36,741 bases of DNA from an uncultured Bacilli bacterium (GTDB lineage: Bacteria; Bacillota_I; Bacilli_A; RFN20; CAG-449), in the NCBI GenBank assembly GCA_947632435.1, contig CANRPC010000014.1, positions 1-36,741 of the forward strand, written 5' to 3'. Shown here in pieces: positions 1 to 8,088 of this stretch (its first letter is position 1; every line of letters starts with the position of its first letter). Below the pieces are notes generated by a model that did no database searches, was not told the origin of the DNA, and worked only from the letters and a program-made list of their open reading frames with translations. The position numbers and the translations under genes are program-made.

Positions 1-240
1 GAAAAAAGAGTTTTTTAAATATTATTCTTTTTCCTTATTTAGCGCCTCATTTTAGGGTTTGCTACCAAAGTCAGGTATTATACCAATCATTAATTTATAT
101 TTCTATAATTGTTTTTATTTGTGAATTTATTTTCTATTTTAGTAAAATTTATCGAAGTTTATTATAAGTATTAAGAAAAATGAAAAAACAGTTATTTGAA
201 TTTAAATGTTGTTTTTTTTCATATAGTTTTTATCGATTTT
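1..240. other. Left-edge gap with a leftward promoter-like element
   Basis: No convincing gene lies here. On the minus strand there is an extended -10 (TGGTATAAT, 85 to 77), followed one base later by CCTGACTTTGG (75 to 65). It would drive a transcript out of the left edge; no good -35 is visible. A weak A/T-only hairpin (182-190 with 210-220) could end a transcript. The extended -10 plus CCTGACTTT arrangement recurs, inverted, near the right edge of the window. Confidence 0.35.
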
Positions 241-325
241 CTCCAGATAGTTGTAAAAAACACATCTTTCTGGAGCAAATATTTTAATTTTTTTAAAAAT
301 AAAATATAATATAACTATCTGGAGG
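241..325 (+). promoter_or_regulatory. abiE promoter framed by a 12-bp inverted repeat
   Basis: CTCCAGATAGTT at 241-252 is the exact reverse complement of AACTATCTGGAG at 313-324. A third half-site, TCTGGAG, lies at 269-275. Between the outer arms are a -10 TATAAT (305-310) and a poor T/A-rich -35 near 282-287. The right arm covers the expected start of transcription and contains the Shine-Dalgarno GGAGG (321-325), seven bases before the ATG at 333. Known AbiEi antitoxins repress their own operon by binding inverted repeats at the promoter, so these are good operator candidates (inference from the family). Confidence 0.7.
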
Positions 326-332
326 GATTATT

Positions 333-920
333 ATGGTTATTACTAACCAACAATTAAAAGAATATTATCATAATCTTGCCGATCCAAAAGGTAGAATTGC
401 TAGAGATGTTAAAAATGGAAAGTTAATTCCTTTAGTAAAAGGAATTTACGAAACAGATTCTAACGCATTTCCTCCATATTTAGCGCAATTTATATATGGA
501 CCTTCTTATATATCTTTTGATTTTGTTTTGCATTACCATAATTTAATACCAGAAGCCGTATATAATATAATTACATGTGCTTCTTTCAATAAAAGGAAGA
601 TTAAAACATATACAAATAAATTTGGTACTTTTATTTATAAAGATGTTCCCCTTGCAGTTTTTTACTTAGGTGTTATAGTTAAAATTGAAGGAACATATTC
701 TTATCAAATTGCTACACCAGAAAAGGCTCTCTGCGATAAACTTTATACCATTTCGCCTGTACAATCAGTTGACGATTTAAAAATGTTATTATTTGATGAT
801 TTACGAATAGATGAAGATAAATTTAATGCATTAAACAAGCAAGATATATTAAAACTTGCTCCATTATATCGATCAAAAAATTTAAATTTGCTTGAAAAGT
901 TAATAAAAGGAAAGAAATAG
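333..920 (+). CDS. abiEi: AbiEi-like antitoxin of a type IV toxin-antitoxin pair
   Basis: A 195-residue protein resembling the AbiEi family: an N-terminal winged-helix segment (about 1-45) that should bind the operator, followed by an antitoxin domain with the family-like stretch around IATPEKALCDKLY (about 125-138). In known systems the antitoxin both represses the operon and counteracts the nucleotidyltransferase toxin, without forming a stable complex with it. It starts at the ATG seven bases after GGAGG, and the toxin gene begins one base after its TAG stop. Members are often longer, so this is a compact version. The assignment rests on order, the partner gene and weak motif memory; an orphan regulator is the alternative. 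Confidence 0.72.
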   Translation: MVITNQQLKEYYHNLADPKGRIARDVKNGKLIPLVKGIYETDSNAFPPYLAQFIYGPSYISFDFVLHYHNLIPEAVYNIITCASFNKRKIKTYTNKFGTFIYKDVPLAVFYLGVIVKIEGTYSYQIATPEKALCDKLYTISPVQSVDDLKMLLFDDLRIDEDKFNALNKQDILKLAPLYRSKNLNLLEKLIKGKK

Positions 921-921
921 T

Positions 922-1788
922 ATGCAACAAATCTTAAGTCAAATGCTAAAAAAATATAAAATTACCAATATTGAAGATCAAAAAAATGCCATTAAAGAAA
1001 TTGTACAAGAAGTTGTTTTATGTGGTTTATCTCGAGGAGGTTTTTTCAAAAAGGCTGCTTTTTATGGAGGCACTGCTTTAAGAATATTTTATGATTTAGA
1101 TAGATTTAGTGAAGATTTAAATTTTTCATTGATCACACAAGATCCTAGTTTTGATTTAACAAAATACTTTGCATACATTGAAAATGAAACAAAATCACTA
1201 GGACTTAATTTCAGTGTGCAAGAAAAGGTTAAATCTTTCGATTCAAATATAAAATCAGCATTTTTAAAAGGAAACACAAAAGAGCATATTTTGACATTTT
1301 ACGAAAATAGCTTAGATGCAAAATTTATAAATAAAGATGAGATTATTAGAATTAAATTCGAAGTAGATTTAAACCCTCTTTTAGGCGCTACTTACGAAAC
1401 TAAATTTAGATTATTGCCTTCTCCTTATCAAGTAAAATTATATGATCTTCCATCATTGTTTGCAGGAAAAATACATGCCATTTTATGTAGAAATTGGCAT
1501 TCAAGAATTAAAGGTAGAGATTTTTACGATTACGTCTTCTTTTTGTCTATTGAAGCACAAGTTAATTTGAAAAATCTAAAAGCCAAATTGCTGCAATCAA
1601 ATTTTATAAGCGAAGATTATGACTTAACAATAGATAATTTAAAAATTCTCCTTAATGAAAGATTTGATAATGTAAACTTTGACCAAGCGAAAGTAGATGT
1701 ATTACCATTTGTGAAAGACAAATCAAAACTCGATTTATGGAGTAAAGAATTTTTTAAAGAAATAACTAAAAATCTTAAAGCAAATTAA
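922..1788 (+). CDS. abiEii: AbiEii/AbiGii-family nucleotidyltransferase toxin
   Basis: A 288-residue protein of the AbiEii nucleotidyltransferase toxin family, which in studied members adds nucleotides to target RNAs and halts growth during phage infection. The active-site region is visible: YGGTALR (about 49-55) followed by RFSEDLNFSL (about 61-70), and further on GRDFYDYVFF (about 198-207), a hallmark of the family. The usual pattern is D-x-D in SEDLDF; here the second acidic residue is Asn (codon AAT), which may weaken or alter metal binding. It is preceded by AAGGA and is co-transcribed with the antitoxin. It is probably an abortive-infection module, whose activity is uncertain because of the Asn. 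Confidence 0.82.
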   Translation: MQQILSQMLKKYKITNIEDQKNAIKEIVQEVVLCGLSRGGFFKKAAFYGGTALRIFYDLDRFSEDLNFSLITQDPSFDLTKYFAYIENETKSLGLNFSVQEKVKSFDSNIKSAFLKGNTKEHILTFYENSLDAKFINKDEIIRIKFEVDLNPLLGATYETKFRLLPSPYQVKLYDLPSLFAGKIHAILCRNWHSRIKGRDFYDYVFFLSIEAQVNLKNLKAKLLQSNFISEDYDLTIDNLKILLNERFDNVNFDQAKVDVLPFVKDKSKLDLWSKEFFKEITKNLKAN

Positions 1789-1849
1789 TATTAAGAATAT
1801 AGAGTTTAAAATTTCTAATCGCTCTTTTAAATAAAAATTGTAAATTTAA

Positions 1850-1875
1850 AAAATAGGCTTTTTAAAGCCCTTTAA
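1850..1875. terminator. Weak bidirectional hairpin between convergent abiEii and ispE
   Basis: GGCTT (856-860 in the 1800s) pairs with AAGCC (1865-1869) across a TTTA loop, flanked by an A-run on the left and TTTAAAA on the right. It lies between two convergent genes and could end both transcripts, but the stem is only five pairs. The rest of 1789-1910 holds nothing else I recognise. Confidence 0.4.
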
Positions 1876-1910
1876 AAATATATACACATAAATATTTTTT
1901 GATAATAAAT

Positions 1911-2765
1911 TTAATTTAATGTTGAAGTTATTTTAACAAAATATTTACTTGGATCAAATTTTTGTGCTTCTATTTGAAGAAGTTTTGCATTCGTAGATAA
2001 AGCAAAAACAGAACTACCAGATCCAGACATTAAAACCATATCAAATCCATCATTCAAAAGTTTATTTTTAATAATGCTAATATCTTCAAGAAGCATTAAT
2101 GCAGGTTTTTCTAAACCATTTATCATATTTTTCTTTACTAATTCATCATTTCCCTGAATTAAACCTAAAATCAATTCATCTATATTAGAATATTCATCAT
2201 TATTAATTTCATCATATTTTTCATATGCTTCTTTTGTAGATATTCCCTTTTTTGGCTTAATTATTAACACATTATATTTCTTCTTTAAAGTAAAATGAGA
2301 TAAATCTTCTCCAATTCCTTTACATCTTGAAGGTTTGTTAAATAAACAATAAGGTACATCAGAACCTACTTCTTTAGCAATTTGAATTAATTCTTCTTTA
2401 GAAGGAGTTATTTTTAACATTTTCAAAATAACATTTATAACAACTGCAGCATCTGCACTGCCACCACCTAAACCTGCTGAAGTAGGAATAATTTTATGTG
2501 TGTGTATTCTAAATTTTTTCTTTATATCATAATGTTTAATCAATACATTCAATGCTTTAACAATTAGATTAGATTCATCATTTGGAAGAGAACTATCATC
2601 ACAAGTTATTACATTTTCATAATCCATTGGTAAAAAATCTATTTCCATTCTATCATGTAATTCAAGTGGTAAAATCACCATATCTATGTCGTGATAACCA
2701 TTCTCTTTTTTTCCTAAAATGTTAAGTGCTAAATTTATTTTTGCATATGCTTTTGCCATTATCAT
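1911..2765 (-). CDS. ispE: 4-diphosphocytidyl-2-C-methyl-D-erythritol kinase
   Basis: GHMP-family kinase of the MEP isoprenoid pathway; it phosphorylates CDP-methylerythritol at the 2-hydroxyl using ATP. Visible features are the N-terminal AKINL (8-12) with the catalytic-type Lys9, the ATP loop PTSAGLGGGSADAA (94-107), VGSDVPYCL (133-141) with the catalytic-type Asp136, and the C-terminal GSGSSVFAL. The 284-residue length is normal. The first ATG of ATGATAATG is preferred because GGAGGA lies 11 bases before it, inside the end of yabG. It is the last gene of the leftward cluster; in B. subtilis veg and sspF lie between yabG and ispE, and they are absent here. Confidence 0.95.
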   Translation of the reverse strand: MIMAKAYAKINLALNILGKKENGYHDIDMVILPLELHDRMEIDFLPMDYENVITCDDSSLPNDESNLIVKALNVLIKHYDIKKKFRIHTHKIIPTSAGLGGGSADAAVVINVILKMLKITPSKEELIQIAKEVGSDVPYCLFNKPSRCKGIGEDLSHFTLKKKYNVLIIKPKKGISTKEAYEKYDEINNDEYSNIDELILGLIQGNDELVKKNMINGLEKPALMLLEDISIIKNKLLNDGFDMVLMSGSGSSVFALSTNAKLLQIEAQKFDPSKYFVKITSTLN

Positions 2766-2773
2766 TTGAAGAT

Positions 2774-3526
2774 TTATCCTCCAGTATAATTTCTTCGTGC
2801 TTTGCCTTTTGTATCGATTCCACCTATTTCTTTAGAAATTGTTGAATTTATAATTGCTTCAACTGGTACATATTGATTAACTAAAGTCATAGCAATTGAT
2901 GACGCAACAATTATAGGGTCTAAAAGATGGATATTTTTTCGATGCGGTGAAGAAGCGAAATTTGCTCCGTTTTCGATTAGTACTTCATAATTGCTTTGAC
3001 AAGCTCCAGCGATAATGACAAGACTATCTTTATCTTGATAAAGATTTCTTGCTTCTTTGACCGCAAATAAATAATTACCCGAATTGCGATAACTTGTCAA
3101 GACATTATTTTTATCTTGTGCATTTAATATAAATCCGTCATGTCCTGTTAAAACTAAAATATCAAAATTGTCTTTTTTTAATAAAGGTTTTACTGCATAA
3201 GCCATATCTTTTTCTTGAACGTAATATCCTTGAGCTGGTATTTTATATTCACTATAAACTTCCATTGCTTTTTTTAAATAATAAGGATCGCCATCTAAAT
3301 GTAAGACTTTTCCTAAAATACAACTTTCAGAATTTGTTATTGCAAGTTTTGGTAAATTTATTCTTATTTTTTCTACTTCTTCTTTTTTTAAGTCTTCTTC
3401 GTTAGCGTCAGCATATAATCTATATTCTTCTCCTTTTAAAATATATTTATTATTTTGCTTAGCAATTATACGAAAAATAATATCATTATTATAAGAATTA
3501 CGACTTACTAAATCACCAATTTCCAT
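2774..3526 (-). CDS. yabG: YabG-type sporulation protease
   Basis: Resembles YabG (peptidase family U57), a protease that trims spore-coat and germination proteins in spore formers and is described as cysteine-dependent. Visible landmarks are GKVLHLDGD (72-80), LTGHDG with His129, and AGACQS with Cys176, followed by GANFASSPHR (187-196). His129 and Cys176 are the likely catalytic pair. At 250 residues it is shorter than the roughly 290 of B. subtilis. It sits between rsmA and ispE as in Bacillus, so it is an ancestral neighbour rather than a recent arrival. Its presence suggests the organism forms spores or recently descended from spore formers. Confidence 0.9.
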   Translation of the reverse strand: MEIGDLVSRNSYNNDIIFRIIAKQNNKYILKGEEYRLYADANEEDLKKEEVEKIRINLPKLAITNSESCILGKVLHLDGDPYYLKKAMEVYSEYKIPAQGYYVQEKDMAYAVKPLLKKDNFDILVLTGHDGFILNAQDKNNVLTSYRNSGNYLFAVKEARNLYQDKDSLVIIAGACQSNYEVLIENGANFASSPHRKNIHLLDPIIVASSIAMTLVNQYVPVEAIINSTISKEIGGIDTKGKARRNYTGG

Positions 3527-3556
3527 AATAAAATCACCCTGCTAATAATATGAAAT

Positions 3557-4372
3557 TTATTTATCCTGTGTAGTTAATTTGTGGAATATTTTCCAATAAT
3601 TTTCATAATTTATTTCTTCAGGACGTATATTTTCTTCTAAATTAATTTCTTCAAGTGCTTTTAAAATATTTTCTTTATAATATTCTTTACTTAAATTATT
3701 AATTAAAGTTTTTCTACGCATATTAAATGCTTTTTTTAAGAATTTATAAAACGCAATATTTTCTTCTACATCTTGGTTATAAAATGTTAAGGAACATACT
3801 AAAGAATCAACATTTGGTATTGGAAAAAATTCTTTTTTATTTACATAAAATTCTTTTTTTAAAACACCTATATGTTGAAACATAATTGATAAAGGTGAAT
3901 ATTCTTTTGTTTTTAATTTTGCAAATAACCTCTGTTCAACTTCTTTTTGAACCATAAAAACAAATTTATCTATTTTTTTTATTGTTAATATTTTTTCAAT
4001 TATCGAAGTTGTTAAACCATAAGGTAAATTAGAAATTACTTTATAATCATCTTGTTTTATATCTTGTTTTAAAAAATCTCCTGATATTAACGAAAAATTA
4101 TTAAAAAAAGAGAATGTTTCATTTAAATGTTTACACATTCTTGAATCAATTTCATAAGCAGTTAAAAAAACATTTTTAGAAATTACTATTTCACTTAAAG
4201 CACCTAATCCTGGCCCTATTTCTATAACCTTTTCATTATTTTTGCACTCTAAAAGATTAACAATTTTTTCTGCTATTTCTTCATTGATTAAAAAATTTTG
4301 AGAGTATTGTTTTTTAGGAAATAAATTTTTCTTTTCTAAAATTTTTAACACATATTCTTTACTTGCAATCAC
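3557..4372 (-). CDS. rsmA: 16S rRNA dimethyladenosine transferase RsmA (KsgA)
   Basis: SAM-dependent enzyme that dimethylates the two adjacent adenines near the 3' end of 16S rRNA (A1518/A1519 in E. coli numbering) late in 30S assembly. The substrate-entry segment YSQNFLI (23-29), the SAM motif VIEIGPGLGALS (49-60) and the catalytic motif NLPYG (115-119) are all present. The 271-residue length is typical. The start codon is GTG, 14 bases inside the end of rnmV, with GGAAG six bases upstream, so translation is probably coupled to rnmV. Confidence 0.96.
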   Translation of the reverse strand: MIASKEYVLKILEKKNLFPKKQYSQNFLINEEIAEKIVNLLECKNNEKVIEIGPGLGALSEIVISKNVFLTAYEIDSRMCKHLNETFSFFNNFSLISGDFLKQDIKQDDYKVISNLPYGLTTSIIEKILTIKKIDKFVFMVQKEVEQRLFAKLKTKEYSPLSIMFQHIGVLKKEFYVNKKEFFPIPNVDSLVCSLTFYNQDVEENIAFYKFLKKAFNMRRKTLINNLSKEYYKENILKALEEINLEENIRPEEINYENYWKIFHKLTTQDK

Positions 4373-4901
4373 TATATTCTTCCATCCATTTTTTCAACTT
4401 TGATTTATTTATTCCTAAAAGATTAATCCTTTTTAAAAAGGTTTTGCCGTTTGTTTTACCAATAGGAATTTTACTAGCTACATAATTTCTTCTTTTTGCA
4501 GAATCTAAATAATTTATTAATTTAAACTCTATTAAATCAGAAATTTTTAATAAATCATTATCTTTTTCATACTTAAATTCTATTATTTCTTTTAAAGCTC
4601 TTTTTAATTCTTGTTCATCACATTCGCAAACACCAAGTTTTTTACCATTTGATGCTAATTCTTTTTTTATATAGCAATGTTCAACACTAGGAACATATTG
4701 AGTAATTGTATTACGAATTTTTTCTCCTGGATAATCTGGATCTGTAAAAACAATAAGTCTTCTATTATGTGATAATTCTTTAATATAATCTAATGTTGTT
4801 TTATTTATAGCGGATCCATTAGTAATAACAAAGTCACAATCAATATAATTTCTTAAACGATTTACATCTGAAATTCCCTCGACAATCAAAACAGGTTTCA
4901 T
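4359..4901 (-). CDS. rnmV: Ribonuclease M5
   Basis: TOPRIM-domain endonuclease that matures the 5S rRNA precursor. The TOPRIM signatures are clear: VEGISDVNRL near the start (7-16), with the catalytic Glu, and FTDPDYPGEKIR (about 52-63), with the Asp pair. The 180-residue length matches the family. The start lies one base beyond the tatD stop, with AGGGGA as ribosome site inside tatD's last codons. The tatD-rnmV-rsmA order is the classic Bacilli arrangement. Confidence 0.94.
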   Translation of the reverse strand: MKPVLIVEGISDVNRLRNYIDCDFVITNGSAINKTTLDYIKELSHNRRLIVFTDPDYPGEKIRNTITQYVPSVEHCYIKKELASNGKKLGVCECDEQELKRALKEIIEFKYEKDNDLLKISDLIEFKLINYLDSAKRRNYVASKIPIGKTNGKTFLKRINLLGINKSKLKKWMEEYSDCK

Positions 4902-4902
4902 T

Positions 4903-5679
4903 TTATTCCCCTAACAATTTAATCGCGTTAAGATATGTAATTTCACTTAACTTTTCTTGTGACATTTCTTTAATAGAGGCAATCTCTTTTAATGTATAAT
5001 TAATGTATTTTGGTTCGTTTCTTTTTCCGCGATATGGATGGGGAGTTAAATATGGTGCATCTGTTTCTAATAATAATTTTTCTAAAGGAACTAATAAAGC
5101 AATTTCTTTTGGAGTTTTCGCATTTTTAAAAGTTACTGGTCCTCCTAAAGAAATATAACATCCAAGTTTTAAAAATTTATCCATCATCTCTTTTGATGAA
5201 GAAAAACAATGCATAATTACCCCTTTTTCAGGAAAATTATCTTTTAAAATATTATAAACATCTTCAATACTATCTCGAGCATGAATTGAAACTGGTAAAT
5301 TTAACGATTTTGCTAAATTTAACTGGGCAATAAAAAATTTTTTCTGCATTGCCTTTTTTTCTTCATCCTTTTCCCAATAATAATCTAAGCCAATTTCTCC
5401 AATACATTTTACTTCTTTATTATTGATAACTAAATTTCTTAGTTCGTTTATACTATTATCTAAATCAAGTTCATAACATGATGTAGGAAATATTCCTACC
5501 GCGGCTAAAATTTCTTTATAATTTTTTGCTAATAAAATTGCTTTTTTGGAATTTAATAAATCATCTCCAAGAACAAGCATCTTTTGAACATTATTTTCTT
5601 TGGCTTCTTTTATAACTTTATCAAAATCTAAAGCATAACTATCATCATAAAGATGACAATGTGTATCAAATATTCTCAT
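4903..5679 (-). CDS. tatD: TatD-family metal-dependent DNase
   Basis: TIM-barrel hydrolase of the TatD/YabD family, a metal-dependent 3'-5' nuclease. Metal ligands are visible: DTHCHL (5-10), GEIGLDYYW with its Glu, SIHARD, MHCFS and ETDAPYL. The start is placed at the ATG at 5679, giving 258 residues, because AGGA lies five bases upstream and the ATG overlaps the mnmE stop by one base (TAATG). An in-frame TTG at 5694 would add five residues but has no such support. This gene is tightly coupled to both mnmE and rnmV. Confidence 0.93.
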   Translation of the reverse strand: MRIFDTHCHLYDDSYALDFDKVIKEAKENNVQKMLVLGDDLLNSKKAILLAKNYKEILAAVGIFPTSCYELDLDNSINELRNLVINNKEVKCIGEIGLDYYWEKDEEKKAMQKKFFIAQLNLAKSLNLPVSIHARDSIEDVYNILKDNFPEKGVIMHCFSSSKEMMDKFLKLGCYISLGGPVTFKNAKTPKEIALLVPLEKLLLETDAPYLTPHPYRGKRNEPKYINYTLKEIASIKEMSQEKLSEITYLNAIKLLGE

Positions 5680-6989
5680 TATTTTCCTACGCAAAAACGC
5701 GAGAACACCTCTTTTTCTAAATCTGGAGTTACTTCTTCTCCTAAAATTCTTCTTATAGCATCATAAGAAGATTTTATATGTACAGTAATTAAATCTAAAG
5801 GAACATTTTTTCTTGCTTCTTCTTGGGCTTTAATTAAAGATTGTTTTGCTTCAATTAATAATCCAATTTCTCTAGAAGAACATAAGCTAGGTTCAATATC
5901 CTTTTCTAAATCGAACATTTCTTTTATCTTTTTTATTAAGTCTTTAATATCTTTGTTTTTCGCAGAAATATATATTTTATTATTTTTTAATTCCGTTAAT
6001 AAATCTTTTTTATTGATAACTTCAATTACTTTTTTATTCTTAATAATTTCTTCTAGCTCAATATAAGAATCTTCCTCTTTATCTTTAACATAAATAATTA
6101 AATCTGCTTCTTTAATAATTTCTTGAGCTTTATTTATTCCCATTTGTTCAATAATATCTAAAGATTCTCTTATTCCTGCTGTATCAATTATATGTAAAAT
6201 TAAGCCATCGATATTTATTTCTCCTTCAACCACATCTCTTGTTGTTCCAGGAATATCTGTTACAATAGCTTTTTCTTCTTTCAATAATGCATTTAAAAGT
6301 GATGATTTTCCTACATTTGGTCTTCCAACAATAACGACTTTTATTCCTTCCACGATTAATAAAGCATGATTACTTTCATTTAATAAAACATCAATTATTG
6401 ATAAATTTTCTTGTGTTTTTGTTAAGATATCATTTATTGTTAACTCTTCTATATCATCATATTCAGGATAATCTATACTTACTTCGATATTTGCTAAGAT
6501 ATCTGCAAGATTATTTTTTATTGGTATTAATTTTTTTGAAGTTTTACCATTTAATGATAATATAGCTAAATTTCTTTGTTCATCTGTTTTAGAATTAATT
6601 AATGAATTTATTGCTTCTGCTTGTATTAAATCTATCTTTTGATTATAAAAAGCACGTGCAGAAAATTCACCTCTTTGAGCTAATCTTGCTCCTAAAGAAA
6701 TTATTAAAGAAATTATTTTATTTACTATAATTAATGAACCATGACAATTTATTTCTATTACATCTTCACCAGTAAATGAACGCGGTGCTTTAAAACAACT
6801 TAATGTTACTTCATCAATAATTTCTTTGTTTAAATCTAAAATGTGACCATATATTATTTTATCTTGAGCATCAAGAATTTGTTTGGTAAATATTTTTTGT
6901 ACAATTTCATACGTTTTATCTCCAGAAATTCTTATAATTGCAAGAGGAGCTTTAAGTGGTGCTGTTGCTAAACTAACGATAGTATCCAT
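5679..6989 (-). CDS. mnmE: tRNA modification GTPase MnmE
   Basis: GTPase which, with MnmG, adds the cmnm5 group to U34 of certain tRNAs. Seen: an N-terminal tetrahydrofolate-binding region with GEDVIEINCHG (74-84), the P-loop GRPNVGKSS (222-230), DTAGIRE (switch 2), the NKKD specificity motif, and the invariant C-terminal FCVGK (432-436), whose Cys is needed for modification. The 436-residue length is normal to slightly short. Its usual neighbour mnmG is not in the window; tatD follows instead. AGGA lies ten bases before the ATG, at the end of aroQ. Confidence 0.96.
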   Translation of the reverse strand: MDTIVSLATAPLKAPLAIIRISGDKTYEIVQKIFTKQILDAQDKIIYGHILDLNKEIIDEVTLSCFKAPRSFTGEDVIEINCHGSLIIVNKIISLIISLGARLAQRGEFSARAFYNQKIDLIQAEAINSLINSKTDEQRNLAILSLNGKTSKKLIPIKNNLADILANIEVSIDYPEYDDIEELTINDILTKTQENLSIIDVLLNESNHALLIVEGIKVVIVGRPNVGKSSLLNALLKEEKAIVTDIPGTTRDVVEGEINIDGLILHIIDTAGIRESLDIIEQMGINKAQEIIKEADLIIYVKDKEEDSYIELEEIIKNKKVIEVINKKDLLTELKNNKIYISAKNKDIKDLIKKIKEMFDLEKDIEPSLCSSREIGLLIEAKQSLIKAQEEARKNVPLDLITVHIKSSYDAIRRILGEEVTPDLEKEVFSRFCVGK

Positions 6990-6992
6990 ATT

Positions 6993-7433
6993 TTATTTTC
7001 CTAAATAATTAATTAAAATTTTTATTGCTTCTACATAACTATCTTTTCCAAGTCCGACTATTCTTTTAATACAATAAGATGTAATATATGATTTTTGTCT
7101 AAATTCTTCTCTTTTTGTTAAATCTGACATATGTACTTCAACAGCAGGTATTTTTGTAGCTTTTAAAGCATCTAAAATCGCAATTGAAGTATGAGTATAA
7201 GAAGCAGGATTTATGACAATTCCATCATAATGTTCAAAATAACAATTTTGAATTTCATCTACTATTTTTCCTTCATAATTTGATTGTACAAAATCCAATT
7301 GTATATCACTATTTATAAAGCTTTTTTTTATATATTTTTTTACTTCTTCATAAGTATCTTGACCATAAATATTTGTTTCCCGAATACCTAACATATTCAT
7401 ATTTGGTCCATCTATAATTTTAATTTTCAACAT
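6993..7433 (-). CDS. aroQ: Type II 3-dehydroquinate dehydratase
   Basis: Dodecameric shikimate-pathway enzyme converting 3-dehydroquinate to 3-dehydroshikimate. Seen: DGPNMNMLGIRE (8-19), IYG with the catalytic-type Tyr23, QSNYEGKIVDEIQ (50-62), NPASYTHTS (75-83) with His81, and EVHMSD (99-104) with His101. The 146 residues are typical. Two things are odd. It is placed between jag and mnmE, which are normally adjacent. It also has no Shine-Dalgarno and follows a hairpin terminator closely, so its expression may be low or depend on readthrough. No other shikimate gene is in the window. Confidence 0.93.
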   Translation of the reverse strand: MLKIKIIDGPNMNMLGIRETNIYGQDTYEEVKKYIKKSFINSDIQLDFVQSNYEGKIVDEIQNCYFEHYDGIVINPASYTHTSIAILDALKATKIPAVEVHMSDLTKREEFRQKSYITSYCIKRIVGLGKDSYVEAIKILINYLGK

Positions 7434-7441
7434 AATTTAAG

Positions 7442-7468
7442 AAAAAAGTGGTTATCTAACCACTTTTT
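7442..7468 (-). terminator. Hairpin terminator after jag
   Basis: An 11-pair stem with an ATCT loop: GTGGTT (7448-7453) pairs with AACCAC (7458-7463), extended by A- and T-runs on both sides. Read leftward it ends in six U residues, directly in front of aroQ. It starts within the jag stop codon. It probably separates the rpmH-to-jag unit from aroQ-mnmE, or lets some transcription through. Confidence 0.8.
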
Positions 7469-8072
7469 ATTCTTCCTCGCTTTTTGTTTCTTCAACGTAG
7501 ATAATATTAATTTGACGATTTTTTCCAAAACCTGTAGATTCTGTTTTAATATGTGGCATTCCTGTTAAAGCATTGTGAACCATTCTTCTTTCATCCGCGG
7601 TCATTGGATCAAGAACTGCATTTACTTTTGTCTTTTGTACTTCATGCGCTATACGTTTAGCAAATAAAGTGATTTTAGCATATTTTTCTTCTTTATAATC
7701 AGATACATTTAATAAGATTCTAAATCTTTTATGAAAGTGATTGTTAACAGCAATTCTTACTAATTCATTCAATGCTTGTAAACTAACACCATTTTTGCCA
7801 ATTATAATTGGATTACGATCGCTTTCAATTTTTAAGTTAATAATATCATCTTTTAATGTAGGGCTTACTCTCGATTCAAAACCTAAAGCACTTATACCAT
7901 CTACAACGTAGTTTCTTGCAAATTCAATTACATCAACAATCGAATAAACTTCAATTTCTGTTGCTTCATCGTTTTGATTTACAACATAATACAAAAGTTC
8001 ATTAACTGGTGTCGCTTCTTTTTCACTTGCAATATTTAAGACATCTTCTAAATTTTTTCCTTTGTAAAGCAT
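7467..8072 (-). CDS. jag: Jag/KhpB RNA-binding protein
   Basis: Jag (KhpB, SpoIIIJ-associated), an RNA-binding protein partnering KhpA and linked to cell division and envelope growth in Gram-positive bacteria. Domain order is typical: an N-terminal Jag_N segment (about 3-50), a KH domain with the loop IIGKNGVS (about 92-99), and a C-terminal R3H domain around DPMTADERRMVHNAL (about 157-171). The acidic tail ETKSEEE is common. AAAGGAG lies six bases before the ATG. It follows yidC by 16 bases, as in most Bacillota. Confidence 0.95.
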   Translation of the reverse strand: MLYKGKNLEDVLNIASEKEATPVNELLYYVVNQNDEATEIEVYSIVDVIEFARNYVVDGISALGFESRVSPTLKDDIINLKIESDRNPIIIGKNGVSLQALNELVRIAVNNHFHKRFRILLNVSDYKEEKYAKITLFAKRIAHEVQKTKVNAVLDPMTADERRMVHNALTGMPHIKTESTGFGKNRQINIIYVEETKSEEE

Positions 8073-8088
8073 TTTTTTCTCCTTTTAC

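Noticed and set aside
182-220. Hairpin terminator at the left edge
   Set aside because: The stem is almost all A-T with a 19-base loop and is expected by chance in such AT-rich DNA.
5680-5694. TTG start adding five residues to TatD
   Set aside because: The ATG at 5679 has a proper ribosome site and the family begins at the next residues.
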